From contig CAILHZ010000006.1 of NCBI GenBank assembly GCA_903834135.1, positions 1 to 64,000 on the forward strand: a stretch of DNA of 64,000 bases, in the 5' to 3' direction. The notes beneath the pieces were generated by a model, which had not been told where the DNA came from, searched no databases, and worked only from the letters and a program-made list of their open reading frames with translations. Source of the DNA: an uncultured Opitutia bacterium. GTDB lineage: Bacteria; Verrucomicrobiota; Verrucomicrobiia; Opitutales; Opitutaceae. Of this stretch, positions 25,687 through 35,054 are shown piece after piece; within the stretch, counting starts at the first letter, position 1, and every line of letters begins with the position of its first letter. The position numbers and the translations under genes are program-made.

Positions 25687-27411
25687 ATGCTTACCAATAT
25701 GCGTTTTAAACGTTACGGACTAAGTGTTTGTCTTATCTGCCTACTCATGAGTACGGCTTCAATCAGGGCAGCCTATGTTCCAGATTCATCGTGGGATGTG
25801 TTTGTATCTCAATTTCTTGAACAGTATTTTGTCTACCAACCCACAGCAGCTGTTTCAGAAGGAAGACATGAATTTGATGGCAAATTACCTGATTGGAGTG
25901 AAGAAGGTCTTAATCACTACACATTATGGCTAAAGTCAGAACGCGTAAAAGCGAATGCTTTTACAGCTGACCACTTAAGTGAACGGCAAAGTTTTGAGCG
26001 TCAGTATGTAATTTCTCAGATTAGAAAAAAACTATTCTGGTTAGAAACTGCCGATCAGCCGCATACTAATCCTATGTTCTACGCGAATGACATCGATCCA
26101 GATGTCTATGTATCTAGGCCTTATGCATCACTCGAGGTGCGTCTTAAAGCCTACATAGCTTATGCACGCAATGTGCCGCATGCAGTTGCGCAACTGGAAG
26201 CCAATCTCGATAGGCCACTTGCTAAAACCTATGCAGAAATCGGTAAACAAACAATCGGTGGACTCGCTGACTTCTTTAAGACGGATGTACCCACCGTATT
26301 TGCAGCGGTTAAAAATCCAGAACTCCAAGCTGAATTCAAAGTAGCAAATGATGGTGCAATCAAGGCTGTGACTGAGGCCGGAGTTTTCTTTGCCAAGAAA
26401 GCAGAGACAAAAGAGGACAACTTTGCACTCGGTGCTGATAAATTTAGAGCAATGGTCCGTGAAACTGAAGGTGTAGATTTACCTTTGGATCAGCTGGAAG
26501 CAATTGGCCAAAAAGATTTAGACAGAAATTTAAAAGCAATGCGTGAGGCATGTGCTTTATATGCTCCAAATTTAAGTGTCGCTGAAGCAGCTAAGAAAGC
26601 GTTTTCGACCAAGCCACCAGGCTCAGTAACAGACTACGCTACGCATCAGCTCGTGGATTTGCGTAAATTTATCATCGAGCAAGACCTACTCACAATTCCT
26701 GGAACAGAAGAAGCTCAAGTGCACGCTGCTCCTGCCTACAAGGCTTGGAATTCAGCTTATATAACGATTCCTGGGCCTTATGAGGTAGGTTTACCCTCAG
26801 TCTACTATGTTTCACCTCCAGACCCTTCCTGGCCTAAGCAAAAGCAGTTAGACTATATTCCAGGTGTAGGGGTCCTTCTGTTTACGTCTTCGCATGAAGT
26901 ATATCCAGGCCACTTTGTTCAATTCTTACATGCGAACCGTTCAGAATTTAAGTTTGGCCAGGTATTTGTCGGGTATGCATTCGCTGAAGGCTGGGCACAT
27001 TATTCAGAAGAAATGATGTGGGAGGCAGGTCTTGGAAATCAAAGTCCAGAACTTCACATTGGCCAACTCGAAGAAGCACTCTTAAGAGATATCCGTTTTA
27101 TGTCTGCTATTGGGCTGCATACCAAGGGCATGACAATTGAACAATCCAAGCAGCTTTTCTTAAGCACAGGCTTTCAAGACGAAGGGGATGCTGATCAACA
27201 AGCACGGCGTGGAGCCTTTGATCCTGCCTATCTTAATTATACCTTAGGTAAATTAATGATCCGTAAATTAAGGGCAGATTGGACTAGTACACGTGGAGGC
27301 AGAACGTCATGGAAAGCTTTTCATGATCAATTCTTAAGCTACGGTGGACCTCCTATACCACTCGTGCGTAAAGCAATGATGGGGCCTAATGATACGGGCT
27401 CTTTATTTTAA
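25687..27411 (+). CDS. secreted DUF885 family metallopeptidase-like protein
   Basis: A 574-residue protein with a signal peptide (residues 1-29, cleavage near IRAA). It matches the DUF885 family, whose members are zinc carboxypeptidase-like proteins. The HEXXXXH-type motif reads HEVYPGH at residues 403-409 (SSHEVYPGHFVQFL), and the downstream segment AFAEGWAHYSEEMMWEAGL carries the usual Glu and His. The final part, AFDPAYLNYTLGKLMIRKLR, is also typical. Probably periplasmic or secreted, degrading peptides. It is a single gene with a bidirectional terminator after it, shared with thrS on the opposite strand. Confidence 0.9.
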   Translation: MLTNMRFKRYGLSVCLICLLMSTASIRAAYVPDSSWDVFVSQFLEQYFVYQPTAAVSEGRHEFDGKLPDWSEEGLNHYTLWLKSERVKANAFTADHLSERQSFERQYVISQIRKKLFWLETADQPHTNPMFYANDIDPDVYVSRPYASLEVRLKAYIAYARNVPHAVAQLEANLDRPLAKTYAEIGKQTIGGLADFFKTDVPTVFAAVKNPELQAEFKVANDGAIKAVTEAGVFFAKKAETKEDNFALGADKFRAMVRETEGVDLPLDQLEAIGQKDLDRNLKAMREACALYAPNLSVAEAAKKAFSTKPPGSVTDYATHQLVDLRKFIIEQDLLTIPGTEEAQVHAAPAYKAWNSAYITIPGPYEVGLPSVYYVSPPDPSWPKQKQLDYIPGVGVLLFTSSHEVYPGHFVQFLHANRSEFKFGQVFVGYAFAEGWAHYSEEMMWEAGLGNQSPELHIGQLEEALLRDIRFMSAIGLHTKGMTIEQSKQLFLSTGFQDEGDADQQARRGAFDPAYLNYTLGKLMIRKLRADWTSTRGGRTSWKAFHDQFLSYGGPPIPLVRKAMMGPNDTGSLF

Positions 27412-27421
27412 CTAAGAACAT

Positions 27422-27454
27422 AAAAAAACCGCTCTGTAGTAGAGCGGTTTTTTT
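27422..27454. terminator. bidirectional terminator between the DUF885 gene and thrS
   Basis: Arms 27422-27435 (seven A then CCGCTCT) and 27441-27454 (AGAGCGG then seven T) are perfectly complementary around GTAGT, so both strands have a hairpin followed by T. It serves the + strand DUF885 gene and the convergent thrS. Confidence 0.9.
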
Positions 27455-27468
27455 GTGAGTATTTAGCG

Positions 27469-29403
27469 TTACGCTTTTGGCGTATCAGGAGCTGCTACTT
27501 TCTTAATCTGGAGTGCTTTATTTTTAACTTCACTAACTAAGCGCTCTAGGAAGCTTGCAAAAGGCAATACACCTTCATCTCCCTTAGCACGGGAGCGAAC
27601 ACTCACGGCTAATGCCTCTGCTTCCTTAGCTCCAAGAACTAAGGTGTAAGGGACTTTATCAATTTCAGAGCGTCTAATTTTTGCTCCGAGTTTATCGCTA
27701 TGCTCATCAATCGTTGCACGAATACCTGCAGCCTTTAACTGACCTAGTAAGTTGTTTCCATATTCTGATACTTTATCACTGATAGGAACAAGACGTACTT
27801 GCTCAGGAGATAACCATACAGGGAAGTCGCCACCGAAATGCTCAATTAGTACTCCACAGAAACGTTCCATCGAGCCAAACGGAGCTCTATGAATCATAAC
27901 AGGTCTATGGGACTGATTATCTGCTCCAATATAGGAGAGATCAAATCGTACAGGTAAGTTATAATCGACTTGGACAGTGCCTAATTGCCATTCACGGCCT
28001 ATGACGTCTTTAACAACGAAATCGATCTTTGGACCATAGAATGCAGCTTCACCGGGTTCTTCTGTGAAAGCTACACCTAGTGTTTGTGCAGCAGCCCTGC
28101 ATGCAGCTTCTGCTTTATCCCAGTTTGCGGAATCTCCTGTGTATTTATTTGAATCGGGATCACGTAAGCCAACTCGGACTCTGTAGTCAGTCATGCCTAG
28201 TGTTGTTAAAACAATTTTTACTAATGATAAGCAGCCTAAGACCTCAGCAGCGACTTGCTCTTCAGTACAAAATAAATGCGCGTCATCTTGGGTGAAGCCA
28301 CGTACACGAGTCATGCCGTTTAATTCACCGGACTGCTCCCAGCGGTACACGGTACCAAATTCAGCTAAGCGTATCGGTAAATCACGGTAAGAGTGGGGCT
28401 GGGAAGCGAAGATCTTAATATGATGCGGACAATTCATTGGCTTAAGCATGAAGCCGTCTAAGAGCTGATCATCTGCTTTGACTCTATCTGCAGTGATTGT
28501 CTCTTTTCCGGTACGCGTATTCATCTGATCTCTAAAATGAGCCGACACAGCATCTAAGCGTGTAGTCATTTCAGCACAGGAGCAGCCTTCTTTTAAAATC
28601 TGACTTAAGGATTCATTTTCTACAATTGGAGTAAATTGAGATTCCTTATAGTAAGGGAAATGCCCCGAAGTTTTATACAGTGCTAATTTACCAATATGCG
28701 GAGTGAAGACTTGTTGGTAACCTTGCTTGCGTAATTCATCGCTAATAAAGTTTTGCAACTCTTGGCGAATAATAGATCCAGCAGGTGTCCAAAGAATCAA
28801 GCCTTGGCCTACATCGTCATCGACTACGAAAAGTTTTAAATCGCGTCCTAGTTTACGGTGATCGCGCAGTTTGGCTTGGTCTAACCTCTCTAAGTGCTGA
28901 GTGAGTTCTTCCTTACTTGCAAAGGCTGTACCGTAAATACGCTGCAGCTGTTTATTCTTCTCATCACCTCTGTGATAAGCGCCTGCAATCGAGAGCAGTT
29001 TGAATGCTTTAATCTTACTTGTATATCTAACATGGCTTCCTGCACACAGGTCCATGAATTCACCGTTTTGATAAAAGGAAATTTTTTCTCCTTCTGGAAT
29101 GTCAGCTAAACGCCCTAGCTTATAGCGTTCTTGGCCACGTTCCTTAATAATTTGAACGGCTTCTTCACGGGTAACTTCTTTGCGTGTGAAAGGCTGATTT
29201 TCATCAATGACTTTCTTCATCTCAGATTCAATTTTAGCGAGATCATCAAGAGTTAGCGTCTGGGCTAGATCAATGTCGTAGTAGAAGCCTGTGTCTGTAG
29301 GAGGTCCGATGTCTAATTTCACATCGGGATAGATACGCAACAGTGCGGTAGCTAGGACGTGGGAGGACGAATGGCGGATCTCTTCTAGAGGTGTCATTGA
29401 CAT
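27469..29403 (-). CDS. thrS: threonyl-tRNA synthetase without TGS domain
   Basis: A 644-residue class II synthetase charging tRNA-Thr. The protein begins directly in the N2 editing domain (IRHSSSHVLATALLRIYPDV, with the HxxxH-type editing residues). The approximately 60-residue N-terminal TGS domain of the usual bacterial enzyme is absent; no in-frame extension upstream is possible within the 12-base gap to cysS. The catalytic core shows MLKPMNCPHH, the zinc-binding region, and VMIHRAPFGSMERF (motif 3). An insertion of about 70 residues (around 270-340, with a Cys-rich GCSCAEM) precedes the motif and keeps overall length near normal. It lies 12 bases after cysS on the same strand. Confidence 0.96.
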   Translation of the reverse strand: MSMTPLEEIRHSSSHVLATALLRIYPDVKLDIGPPTDTGFYYDIDLAQTLTLDDLAKIESEMKKVIDENQPFTRKEVTREEAVQIIKERGQERYKLGRLADIPEGEKISFYQNGEFMDLCAGSHVRYTSKIKAFKLLSIAGAYHRGDEKNKQLQRIYGTAFASKEELTQHLERLDQAKLRDHRKLGRDLKLFVVDDDVGQGLILWTPAGSIIRQELQNFISDELRKQGYQQVFTPHIGKLALYKTSGHFPYYKESQFTPIVENESLSQILKEGCSCAEMTTRLDAVSAHFRDQMNTRTGKETITADRVKADDQLLDGFMLKPMNCPHHIKIFASQPHSYRDLPIRLAEFGTVYRWEQSGELNGMTRVRGFTQDDAHLFCTEEQVAAEVLGCLSLVKIVLTTLGMTDYRVRVGLRDPDSNKYTGDSANWDKAEAACRAAAQTLGVAFTEEPGEAAFYGPKIDFVVKDVIGREWQLGTVQVDYNLPVRFDLSYIGADNQSHRPVMIHRAPFGSMERFCGVLIEHFGGDFPVWLSPEQVRLVPISDKVSEYGNNLLGQLKAAGIRATIDEHSDKLGAKIRRSEIDKVPYTLVLGAKEAEALAVSVRSRAKGDEGVLPFASFLERLVSEVKNKALQIKKVAAPDTPKA

Positions 29404-29415
29404 AAAATAATAGAG

Positions 29416-30807
29416 TTACTGTTTAAGTGCTTCAAGGCTGTAGCCATCTTTTCTATCAAGCATAGCCCAACCTGCTTTAGTTAATTCTGCTCTTAGGGTA
29501 TCAGCTAAGGCGAAATTCTTTGCTGCTTTTGCATCCCATCTTTTCTGAGCTAAGTGACTTATTTCAGCTGGGATCTTAGCTTTTACTTCATCGAGTTTAA
29601 GCCCAATTAAATGAAGGACTTCATCAAAACTCTTTAAGTCGGCTTTAAGTACCCCTTGATCTGTAGGTAGTGGATTATTTACTTCAGTAAATAATTTTCC
29701 TAAGGCTCCCGGAATATTCAGATCATCACACAAAGGTGCAATAGCTGCATCAAAGCGGCTACTTGTTGCAGGGGCTGCGGCTTCTTTAATAGCAGTGACT
29801 AATTTAGCTCTAAAATCTCTTAGGGTTTTAAGCGCACTGTCTGCAGCATGCAGTGAATCGAGTGTAAAATTAAGCTGCTTTCTAGGATGACCTGCTAACA
29901 GAGCGTAGCGTACTGCAATTGCTGAGTATCCCTTTTGCACGAGTGAGTCTAAGGTGTAGTAGTTGCCCTTACTCTTACTCATAGTCGTACCTTCAACTAA
30001 CAGATGCTCACTGTGATACCACTGCAGTGAAAACGAAGTTCCATTACAGCACTGACTTTGTGCGATTTCGTTTTCATGATGCGGGAAAAGTAAATCTACA
30101 CCTCCTGTGTGAAGATCGATTGTTTCACCCAGATGTTTTTTAATCATCGCACTGCATTCAATGTGCCAGCCTGGTCTTCCCGAGGAAGCTCCCTTAGGTC
30201 CGTCCCACTGCACAATGCCATCATCCTCAGGCTTGTAGGCTTTCCAGAGCGCAAAGTCTCCAATGTCATCTTTATGATCTGCATCAAAAGCAGAATTAGT
30301 GACTTTTAGTTCACGCTCTTTAATACGCGATAAAGCTCCGTAGCCAGGAAATGATGTGATCTTAAAATAGACAGAGCCGTCTGCAGAACGGTAAGCGTTC
30401 CCTTTTTGCATGAGCACCTCGATCATATCGACTTGCTCTTTGATATGACCTGTAGCGGTTGGTTCAACCGTTGGCTTTAAGCAGTTTAAAGCTTCGCAAT
30501 CAGCATGAAACTTATCGGTCCAAAATTTGGCGATCTCAGCTAAAGGCTTTCCCTCTTTTTTAGCCTGAGTAATCGTGCGGTCATCTACATCGGTGATGTT
30601 TCTTACATGCTTTACGTTACTGGCTCCAAATTCTCTGTCCAGTAACCGCCTTAAGACGTCATTTACTGTGAAGGTTCTAAAATTCCCAATATGGGCTGGG
30701 GCATAGACTGTAGGGCCACAGTTATAAAACCGGAATACGCCGTCCTTGTGCGCGGGCTTAAGTTCGCGCACCTCACGGGTTAAGGAGTCATAGAGTCGTA
30801 CTGCCAT
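29416..30807 (-). CDS. cysS: cysteinyl-tRNA synthetase
   Basis: A 463-residue class I synthetase charging tRNA-Cys. The HIGH signature reads APAHIGNFRTF after the zinc ligand Cys in FYNCGPTVYA. The KMSKS loop is TTMSKSKGNYYT. GWHIECSAMIKKHLG and GGVDLLFPHHENEIAQS, with further zinc ligands, are also standard. Length is normal. It precedes thrS by 12 bases, forming a two-gene synthetase unit, and is divergent from hemB with 88 bases between. Confidence 0.97.
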   Translation of the reverse strand: MAVRLYDSLTREVRELKPAHKDGVFRFYNCGPTVYAPAHIGNFRTFTVNDVLRRLLDREFGASNVKHVRNITDVDDRTITQAKKEGKPLAEIAKFWTDKFHADCEALNCLKPTVEPTATGHIKEQVDMIEVLMQKGNAYRSADGSVYFKITSFPGYGALSRIKERELKVTNSAFDADHKDDIGDFALWKAYKPEDDGIVQWDGPKGASSGRPGWHIECSAMIKKHLGETIDLHTGGVDLLFPHHENEIAQSQCCNGTSFSLQWYHSEHLLVEGTTMSKSKGNYYTLDSLVQKGYSAIAVRYALLAGHPRKQLNFTLDSLHAADSALKTLRDFRAKLVTAIKEAAAPATSSRFDAAIAPLCDDLNIPGALGKLFTEVNNPLPTDQGVLKADLKSFDEVLHLIGLKLDEVKAKIPAEISHLAQKRWDAKAAKNFALADTLRAELTKAGWAMLDRKDGYSLEALKQ

Positions 30808-30895
30808 GAAAGCGTTATTAATGAGTGATTTGGCGTGAAATGGCGAAAAGAAACGCTAGTATACCTCTTTTAAGCCTTATTTATCCTTATTTGTT

Positions 30896-31903
30896 ATGGC
30901 TGATTCATTTAAGCTCAATTTAACGCATAGACCGCGCCGTTTACGCCTTTCGCCTAGCTTAAGACGCCTAACCGAGGAGACGGTCGTTAAGCCAGCTGAC
31001 TTAATTGCACCCCTGTTTGTGGTTGAGGGTAAAAAAGCTCCCGAAGTAATCGCTTCTATGCCTGGGGTATTTCGCTTTTCAATTCCTGACTTAGTCAAGG
31101 AATGTAAGGCACTGTATAAACTAGGAATCCCGATGGTGGCTTTATTCCCTAAGCTAGATGCCAAAGTAAAAGATGATTTAGGTTCAGCTAGTTTGGATTC
31201 AGATGCCCTTATTTTACGTGCAGTCAGAGCGATTAAAAAGGCCGTACCTTATTTATCAGTCATGACTGATATTGCCTTAGATCCCTATACAACCCACGGC
31301 CATGATGGTATTTTAACTGCAGCGAAAAACGATGTTGATAATGACCGCACGGTTTCTGTCTTAGTTAAAATGGCAGTGCTTCATGCACAGTCAGGAGTCG
31401 ATATGGTTGCTCCTAGTGATATGATGGATGGTAGGGTAGGTGCAATTCGTCAGGCCTTAAACCACGCGGGACTAGATCACACAGCAATTATGGCGTACTC
31501 CGCTAAATTTGCATCTGCGTATTACGGTCCATTTCGTGATGCAGTCGGTACAGCAAAAGTTGCAGGTAAAGAAACGTTTAGTAAAGTTACATACCAATTA
31601 AATCCAGCTAATCGTAGAGAAGCTTTAATTGAAGTCGCTTTAGATGAAGCTGAAGGAGCAGATATTATTATGGTTAAGCCAGCAGGCCCTTACTTAGATA
31701 TCATTCGTGAGGTACGTGAAGTCACACAAAAGCCAGTCGCTGCTTATCAAGTTTCTGGGGAATATGCGCAAATTCAGGCAGCTGCTCGCCTAGGATGGCT
31801 TGATCTTGAAAAGACTACTCACGAGTCACTTGTTTCTATCAAACGCGCTGGAGCAGATATGATTCTGACTTATTTTGCTAAGCAGATAGCTCCAAAATTA
31901 TAG
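30896..31903 (+). CDS. hemB: porphobilinogen synthase (delta-aminolevulinate dehydratase), zinc-independent type
   Basis: A 335-residue enzyme condensing two aminolevulinate molecules to porphobilinogen for haem and cobamides. The Schiff-base lysines are in YSAKFASAYYGPFRDA and MVKPAGPYLD. The metal-binding segment is DIALDPYTTHGHDG (residues 125-138), with Asp in place of the three cysteines found in zinc enzymes, so this is the magnesium/potassium-activated group. Typical length. A perfect bidirectional terminator follows. Confidence 0.96.
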   Translation: MADSFKLNLTHRPRRLRLSPSLRRLTEETVVKPADLIAPLFVVEGKKAPEVIASMPGVFRFSIPDLVKECKALYKLGIPMVALFPKLDAKVKDDLGSASLDSDALILRAVRAIKKAVPYLSVMTDIALDPYTTHGHDGILTAAKNDVDNDRTVSVLVKMAVLHAQSGVDMVAPSDMMDGRVGAIRQALNHAGLDHTAIMAYSAKFASAYYGPFRDAVGTAKVAGKETFSKVTYQLNPANRREALIEVALDEAEGADIIMVKPAGPYLDIIREVREVTQKPVAAYQVSGEYAQIQAAARLGWLDLEKTTHESLVSIKRAGADMILTYFAKQIAPKL

Positions 31904-31907
31904 GTAC

Positions 31908-31942
31908 AAAAAAACCTGTCTTTTTAAAGGACAGGTTTTTTT
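31908..31942. terminator. bidirectional terminator between hemB and the acidic protein gene
   Basis: Arms 31908-31920 (seven A then CCTGTC) and 31930-31942 (GACAGG then seven T) are perfectly complementary with loop TTTTTAAAG. It serves hemB on the + strand and the convergent gene on the - strand. Confidence 0.9.
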
Positions 31943-31956
31943 AAAGCTAAACTGGA

Positions 31957-32742
31957 TTACCGCTTAGATTTAGGTTTCTTAGAGGAGGATTTTGAAGATT
32001 TAGCCTTAGGCTCATCTTCATCATCATCTGAATCTGGAGATTTCTTTTCACCGGATTCTTCATCAGAGTCTTCACTTTCTTCGTCTTCATCCCATTTGAG
32101 GGATTCGTCGTTTTTGAGTTTCTCTTCTTCTTCTTCGTCTAACTCTGGTAAGTCTTCATCATCTTCTTCATGAGAAGTATCCTTTGCAGGGGCCTCTTCA
32201 TCGACTTCATGTCCAGCAGGCATGTAATCTAAGACTGCGATTAATTCTTCGAAAGTATGAATTGCTTTTCCTTCAATGAAGCTCGCATTTTGATCTTCAC
32301 GAATTTCGTCTTCGACTTCGTCGACTGAAAGTTTCGATTCGAAATCAAATAAGTCGTTGAGCAGTTTAACGCGTGAGCGAGTTAAGTGATCAAGTAAGTC
32401 AGCGTACGGTCCGTTTTCTTCATCGAGGGTGTCGGGAAGAGCGAACAATTTTTCTTCGGAATCAAAGATAGATTCCTTTACGCGCTTTAAGCGTATTTTA
32501 CCGCTGCCTTGTTCCTTCTCTATACGGAAGAGAATGAAAGCAGCTTCAAATAAGTCTTGGTCAAATCCGTAGTCGCGCAGAGCTTCAACTAACTCAATTA
32601 AATGAGAGAGCTGGCGCGGGTCGATGATACTTAAACCATCTATATCCCAGCGGACAGGATCGCTTGTTTCGGCTACCCACCAATTGTGGTCTTCGCCGAG
32701 TCTAACTATGCACCAATCTAGAGTCGATGTAGGCTTCGCCAT
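31957..32742 (-). CDS. conserved hypothetical protein with acidic low-complexity tail
   Basis: A 261-residue protein I cannot assign to a family. Residues 1-170 are a folded-looking domain beginning LDWCIVRLGEDHNWWVAETSDP, rich in Leu/Ile helices. From about 178 on the sequence is almost all Asp/Glu/Ser (for example EEDDEDLPELDEEEEEKLK), and it ends in a strongly basic KSSKSSSKKPKSKR tail. This acidic-then-basic tail suggests binding to nucleic acid or to a basic partner, but that is only inferred from charge. No signal or membrane segment. It is a single gene converging on hemB. Confidence 0.7.
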   Translation of the reverse strand: MAKPTSTLDWCIVRLGEDHNWWVAETSDPVRWDIDGLSIIDPRQLSHLIELVEALRDYGFDQDLFEAAFILFRIEKEQGSGKIRLKRVKESIFDSEEKLFALPDTLDEENGPYADLLDHLTRSRVKLLNDLFDFESKLSVDEVEDEIREDQNASFIEGKAIHTFEELIAVLDYMPAGHEVDEEAPAKDTSHEEDDEDLPELDEEEEEKLKNDESLKWDEDEESEDSDEESGEKKSPDSDDDEDEPKAKSSKSSSKKPKSKR

Positions 32743-32947
32743 GTGTCAGGAGTTATAAATCAAATTTGAGGCGTAGAGTGGGACTGGATAATTAAAAAAC
32801 AAGCATGAAACTCAACATTTCTAAGTCAGTAATGGTACGGCACTTAATGTCACGCTATTAATGGCTAAATTGCACTTTTTGTCGAAAATATGATCTTTGT
32901 ATTGGTTTGTTGTTTCAAACAAGCCTTTTTCGGCCTGAATTATAGGT

Positions 32948-34003
32948 ATGGAGTCCTACTACGAATCCTTGATCCGACCGCTGTTTTTTAGGATGGATCC
33001 GGAAAAAGCTCATGAATTTGCGGTCTCAAGCCTAGCGGCTATGGGCCGTATAACACCCTTGTGCCGGGTTTTAGAGGCCTGCTCAAAGCTATCAGGCGTT
33101 AAGCCAATTAAGGCTTTTGGGCTAGAATTCCCTAATGCAGTAGGAATGGCTGCTGGGTTTGACAAGAATGGTAAGGCTTGGCCTGCAGCAGCAGCCTTAG
33201 GCTTTGGGCATGTAGAAATTGGTACAGTCACTGCCTTAGCTCAGCCAGGTAACCCAAAACCAAGACTTTTTAGGTACCCAAGTGAAAAGGCCGTCATTAA
33301 CCGAATGGGCTTTAATAATGAAGGTGCTGTAGCAGTAGCAAAGCGTCTATCACAACTTGCACTACCTGGTAAGCGCACAATTCCTGTCGGAGTTAATTTA
33401 GGAAAGTCCAAGGTCGTTGATATTGATCAAGCCACAGAGGATTACTTAAGTAGCTTTAAGGTACTGGCTTCATACGCTGATTATCTGGTCTTAAATGTAT
33501 CAAGTCCTAATACACCAAACTTAAGAGAGTTGCAGGATGAAGATAAGCTTCGCCAATTATTAGGTGCTATTACCTCAGCAAATGTGGAGAGACAAAAAAA
33601 GGTTGGAGGTAAGGCTCTTCCTATACTTTTAAAAATAGCTCCTGATTTATCCTTTAGCCAAATTGATACAGTGTTAGAAAATGTCGCTGAATTTAAACTC
33701 GATGGGTTAATTGCAACCAATACAACCTTAGCAAGACCGGGTTATTTTCAGAGTGTAAATCAAGCCGGTGGCTTAAGTGGAAGACCTGTACGTAAGCGAT
33801 CCACAGAAATTGTATCTTATATTTCAAAAGCAACACACGGTAAGTTACCTCTTATTGCAGTGGGTGGAATTGATTCGGCAGAAAGTGCAGCAGAAAAATT
33901 AGACGCTGGTGCTACCTTAGTTCAGCTCTACACTGGACTTATTTATAAGGGGCCATTTTATGCAGGAGTGCTAGCGCGTGCACTCTCTGACCGCCAAAAG
34001 TAA
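32948..34003 (+). CDS. pyrD: dihydroorotate dehydrogenase (quinone), class 2
   Basis: A 351-residue FMN enzyme oxidising dihydroorotate to orotate in pyrimidine synthesis. The N-terminal helix LIRPLFFRMDPEKAHEFAVSSL is the membrane-associating region of class 2 enzymes, which pass electrons to quinone. PNAVGMAAGFDKNGKAWPAA is the signature, and the catalytic base Ser is in LNVSSPNTPNLRELQ. GGLSGRPVRKRSTEIV and AVGGIDSAESAAEKLDAGATLVQLYTG bind FMN. Length normal. It is convergent with cysE, 8 bases apart. Confidence 0.96.
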   Translation: MESYYESLIRPLFFRMDPEKAHEFAVSSLAAMGRITPLCRVLEACSKLSGVKPIKAFGLEFPNAVGMAAGFDKNGKAWPAAAALGFGHVEIGTVTALAQPGNPKPRLFRYPSEKAVINRMGFNNEGAVAVAKRLSQLALPGKRTIPVGVNLGKSKVVDIDQATEDYLSSFKVLASYADYLVLNVSSPNTPNLRELQDEDKLRQLLGAITSANVERQKKVGGKALPILLKIAPDLSFSQIDTVLENVAEFKLDGLIATNTTLARPGYFQSVNQAGGLSGRPVRKRSTEIVSYISKATHGKLPLIAVGGIDSAESAAEKLDAGATLVQLYTGLIYKGPFYAGVLARALSDRQK

Positions 34004-34011
34004 TTAAGGCT

Positions 34012-34929
34012 TTAGATTACCCAATCAGGCATCCGCTCAACTAAAGCTTCTTTTTTCTCACGTGGCCTAATGACCAAGTTATCGCCCTTAAAATACGAGA
34101 TACTGTTTTCAGGCATACTTTCTAGAAGCCAGACATTACCTCCAACAATTGAATGAGCCCCTATGTGGGTATCACCGCCTAGAATGGTTGCATGAGCATA
34201 AATTGTTACATGATTTCCTACATCAGGGTGGCGCTTTACTCCCTTGATTGGATTTCCAGCAGGATCTAGTTCAAAGGATTTAGCTCCTAAAGTTACTCCC
34301 TGATAGAGTTTAACATGGTTTCCAATGGTGGCAGTTTCACCGACGACAACACCGGTTGCATGATCGATAAAAAAGTGAGTCCCAATTTGAGCTCCCGGAT
34401 GTAAGTCGCAGCCCGTTCTCTCATGGCCATACTCCGTAATCATACGAGGAAGAATGGGTACTTTTAGTGAATATAGAACGTGTGCTAGGCGCTGAAGCGA
34501 AATCACTAACACGCAGGGATAAGCGACTATGATCTCTTCAACACTCCTGGCTGCAGGATCTCCTTCATAGGCAGCTGCAACGTCTGTTTGTATTAATTTT
34601 CTAAGTGCTGGGAGTCTTTCAAGAGCCTCTGTCGTTAGCTTTCTTGCTTTTACTTTAGGATCGGGATCTTTAGCGAAGGTTAAACTCTTAGTGATTTCTG
34701 ATAAAAGTCTTTGATCTACCATGGCTAACAGTTTGGAGACGTGGGAAGGGACATCTTTCTTTGTAAGCATCACATCCTCAAAGTAACCCGGAAAAAAAAG
34801 ATGCATGCAGTCACTAGCTAATTGCTGAACCGACTCCTGAGAGGGTAGGTTCACCCCATCCAAGTGATTAATACCACCGTCTACCTCGTATGAGGTCAGT
34901 AGCGCTGCCTTGATCTGATCAAGATTCAT
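34012..34929 (-). CDS. cysE: serine O-acetyltransferase (EpsC type)
   Basis: About 305 residues from the ATG at 34929 (MNLDQIKAAL). A GTG at 35022 would add 31 basic residues and is less likely, though not excluded. It acetylates serine for cysteine synthesis. The N-terminal helical part is followed by a left-handed beta-helix of hexapeptide repeats: GCDLHPGAQIGTHFFIDHAT, VVVGETATIGNHVKLYQGVT and NHVTIYAHATILGGDTHIG. The catalytic His residues (in FFIDHATG and related) are present. The form is the longer EpsC group rather than E. coli CysE. It is divergent from trpC. Confidence 0.92.
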   Translation of the reverse strand: MNLDQIKAALLTSYEVDGGINHLDGVNLPSQESVQQLASDCMHLFFPGYFEDVMLTKKDVPSHVSKLLAMVDQRLLSEITKSLTFAKDPDPKVKARKLTTEALERLPALRKLIQTDVAAAYEGDPAARSVEEIIVAYPCVLVISLQRLAHVLYSLKVPILPRMITEYGHERTGCDLHPGAQIGTHFFIDHATGVVVGETATIGNHVKLYQGVTLGAKSFELDPAGNPIKGVKRHPDVGNHVTIYAHATILGGDTHIGAHSIVGGNVWLLESMPENSISYFKGDNLVIRPREKKEALVERMPDWVI

Positions 34930-35054
34930 GTAGCTTAATATCCAATTGGATTTACTTATGATTGCAATGTTTCGCTTACTGCTAGAATTAGACTTTAAGG
35001 CACTCTTTGCTGGCTTGCGCACATACTAAAGTCCTTCTTTTATAAACGTCTTAT

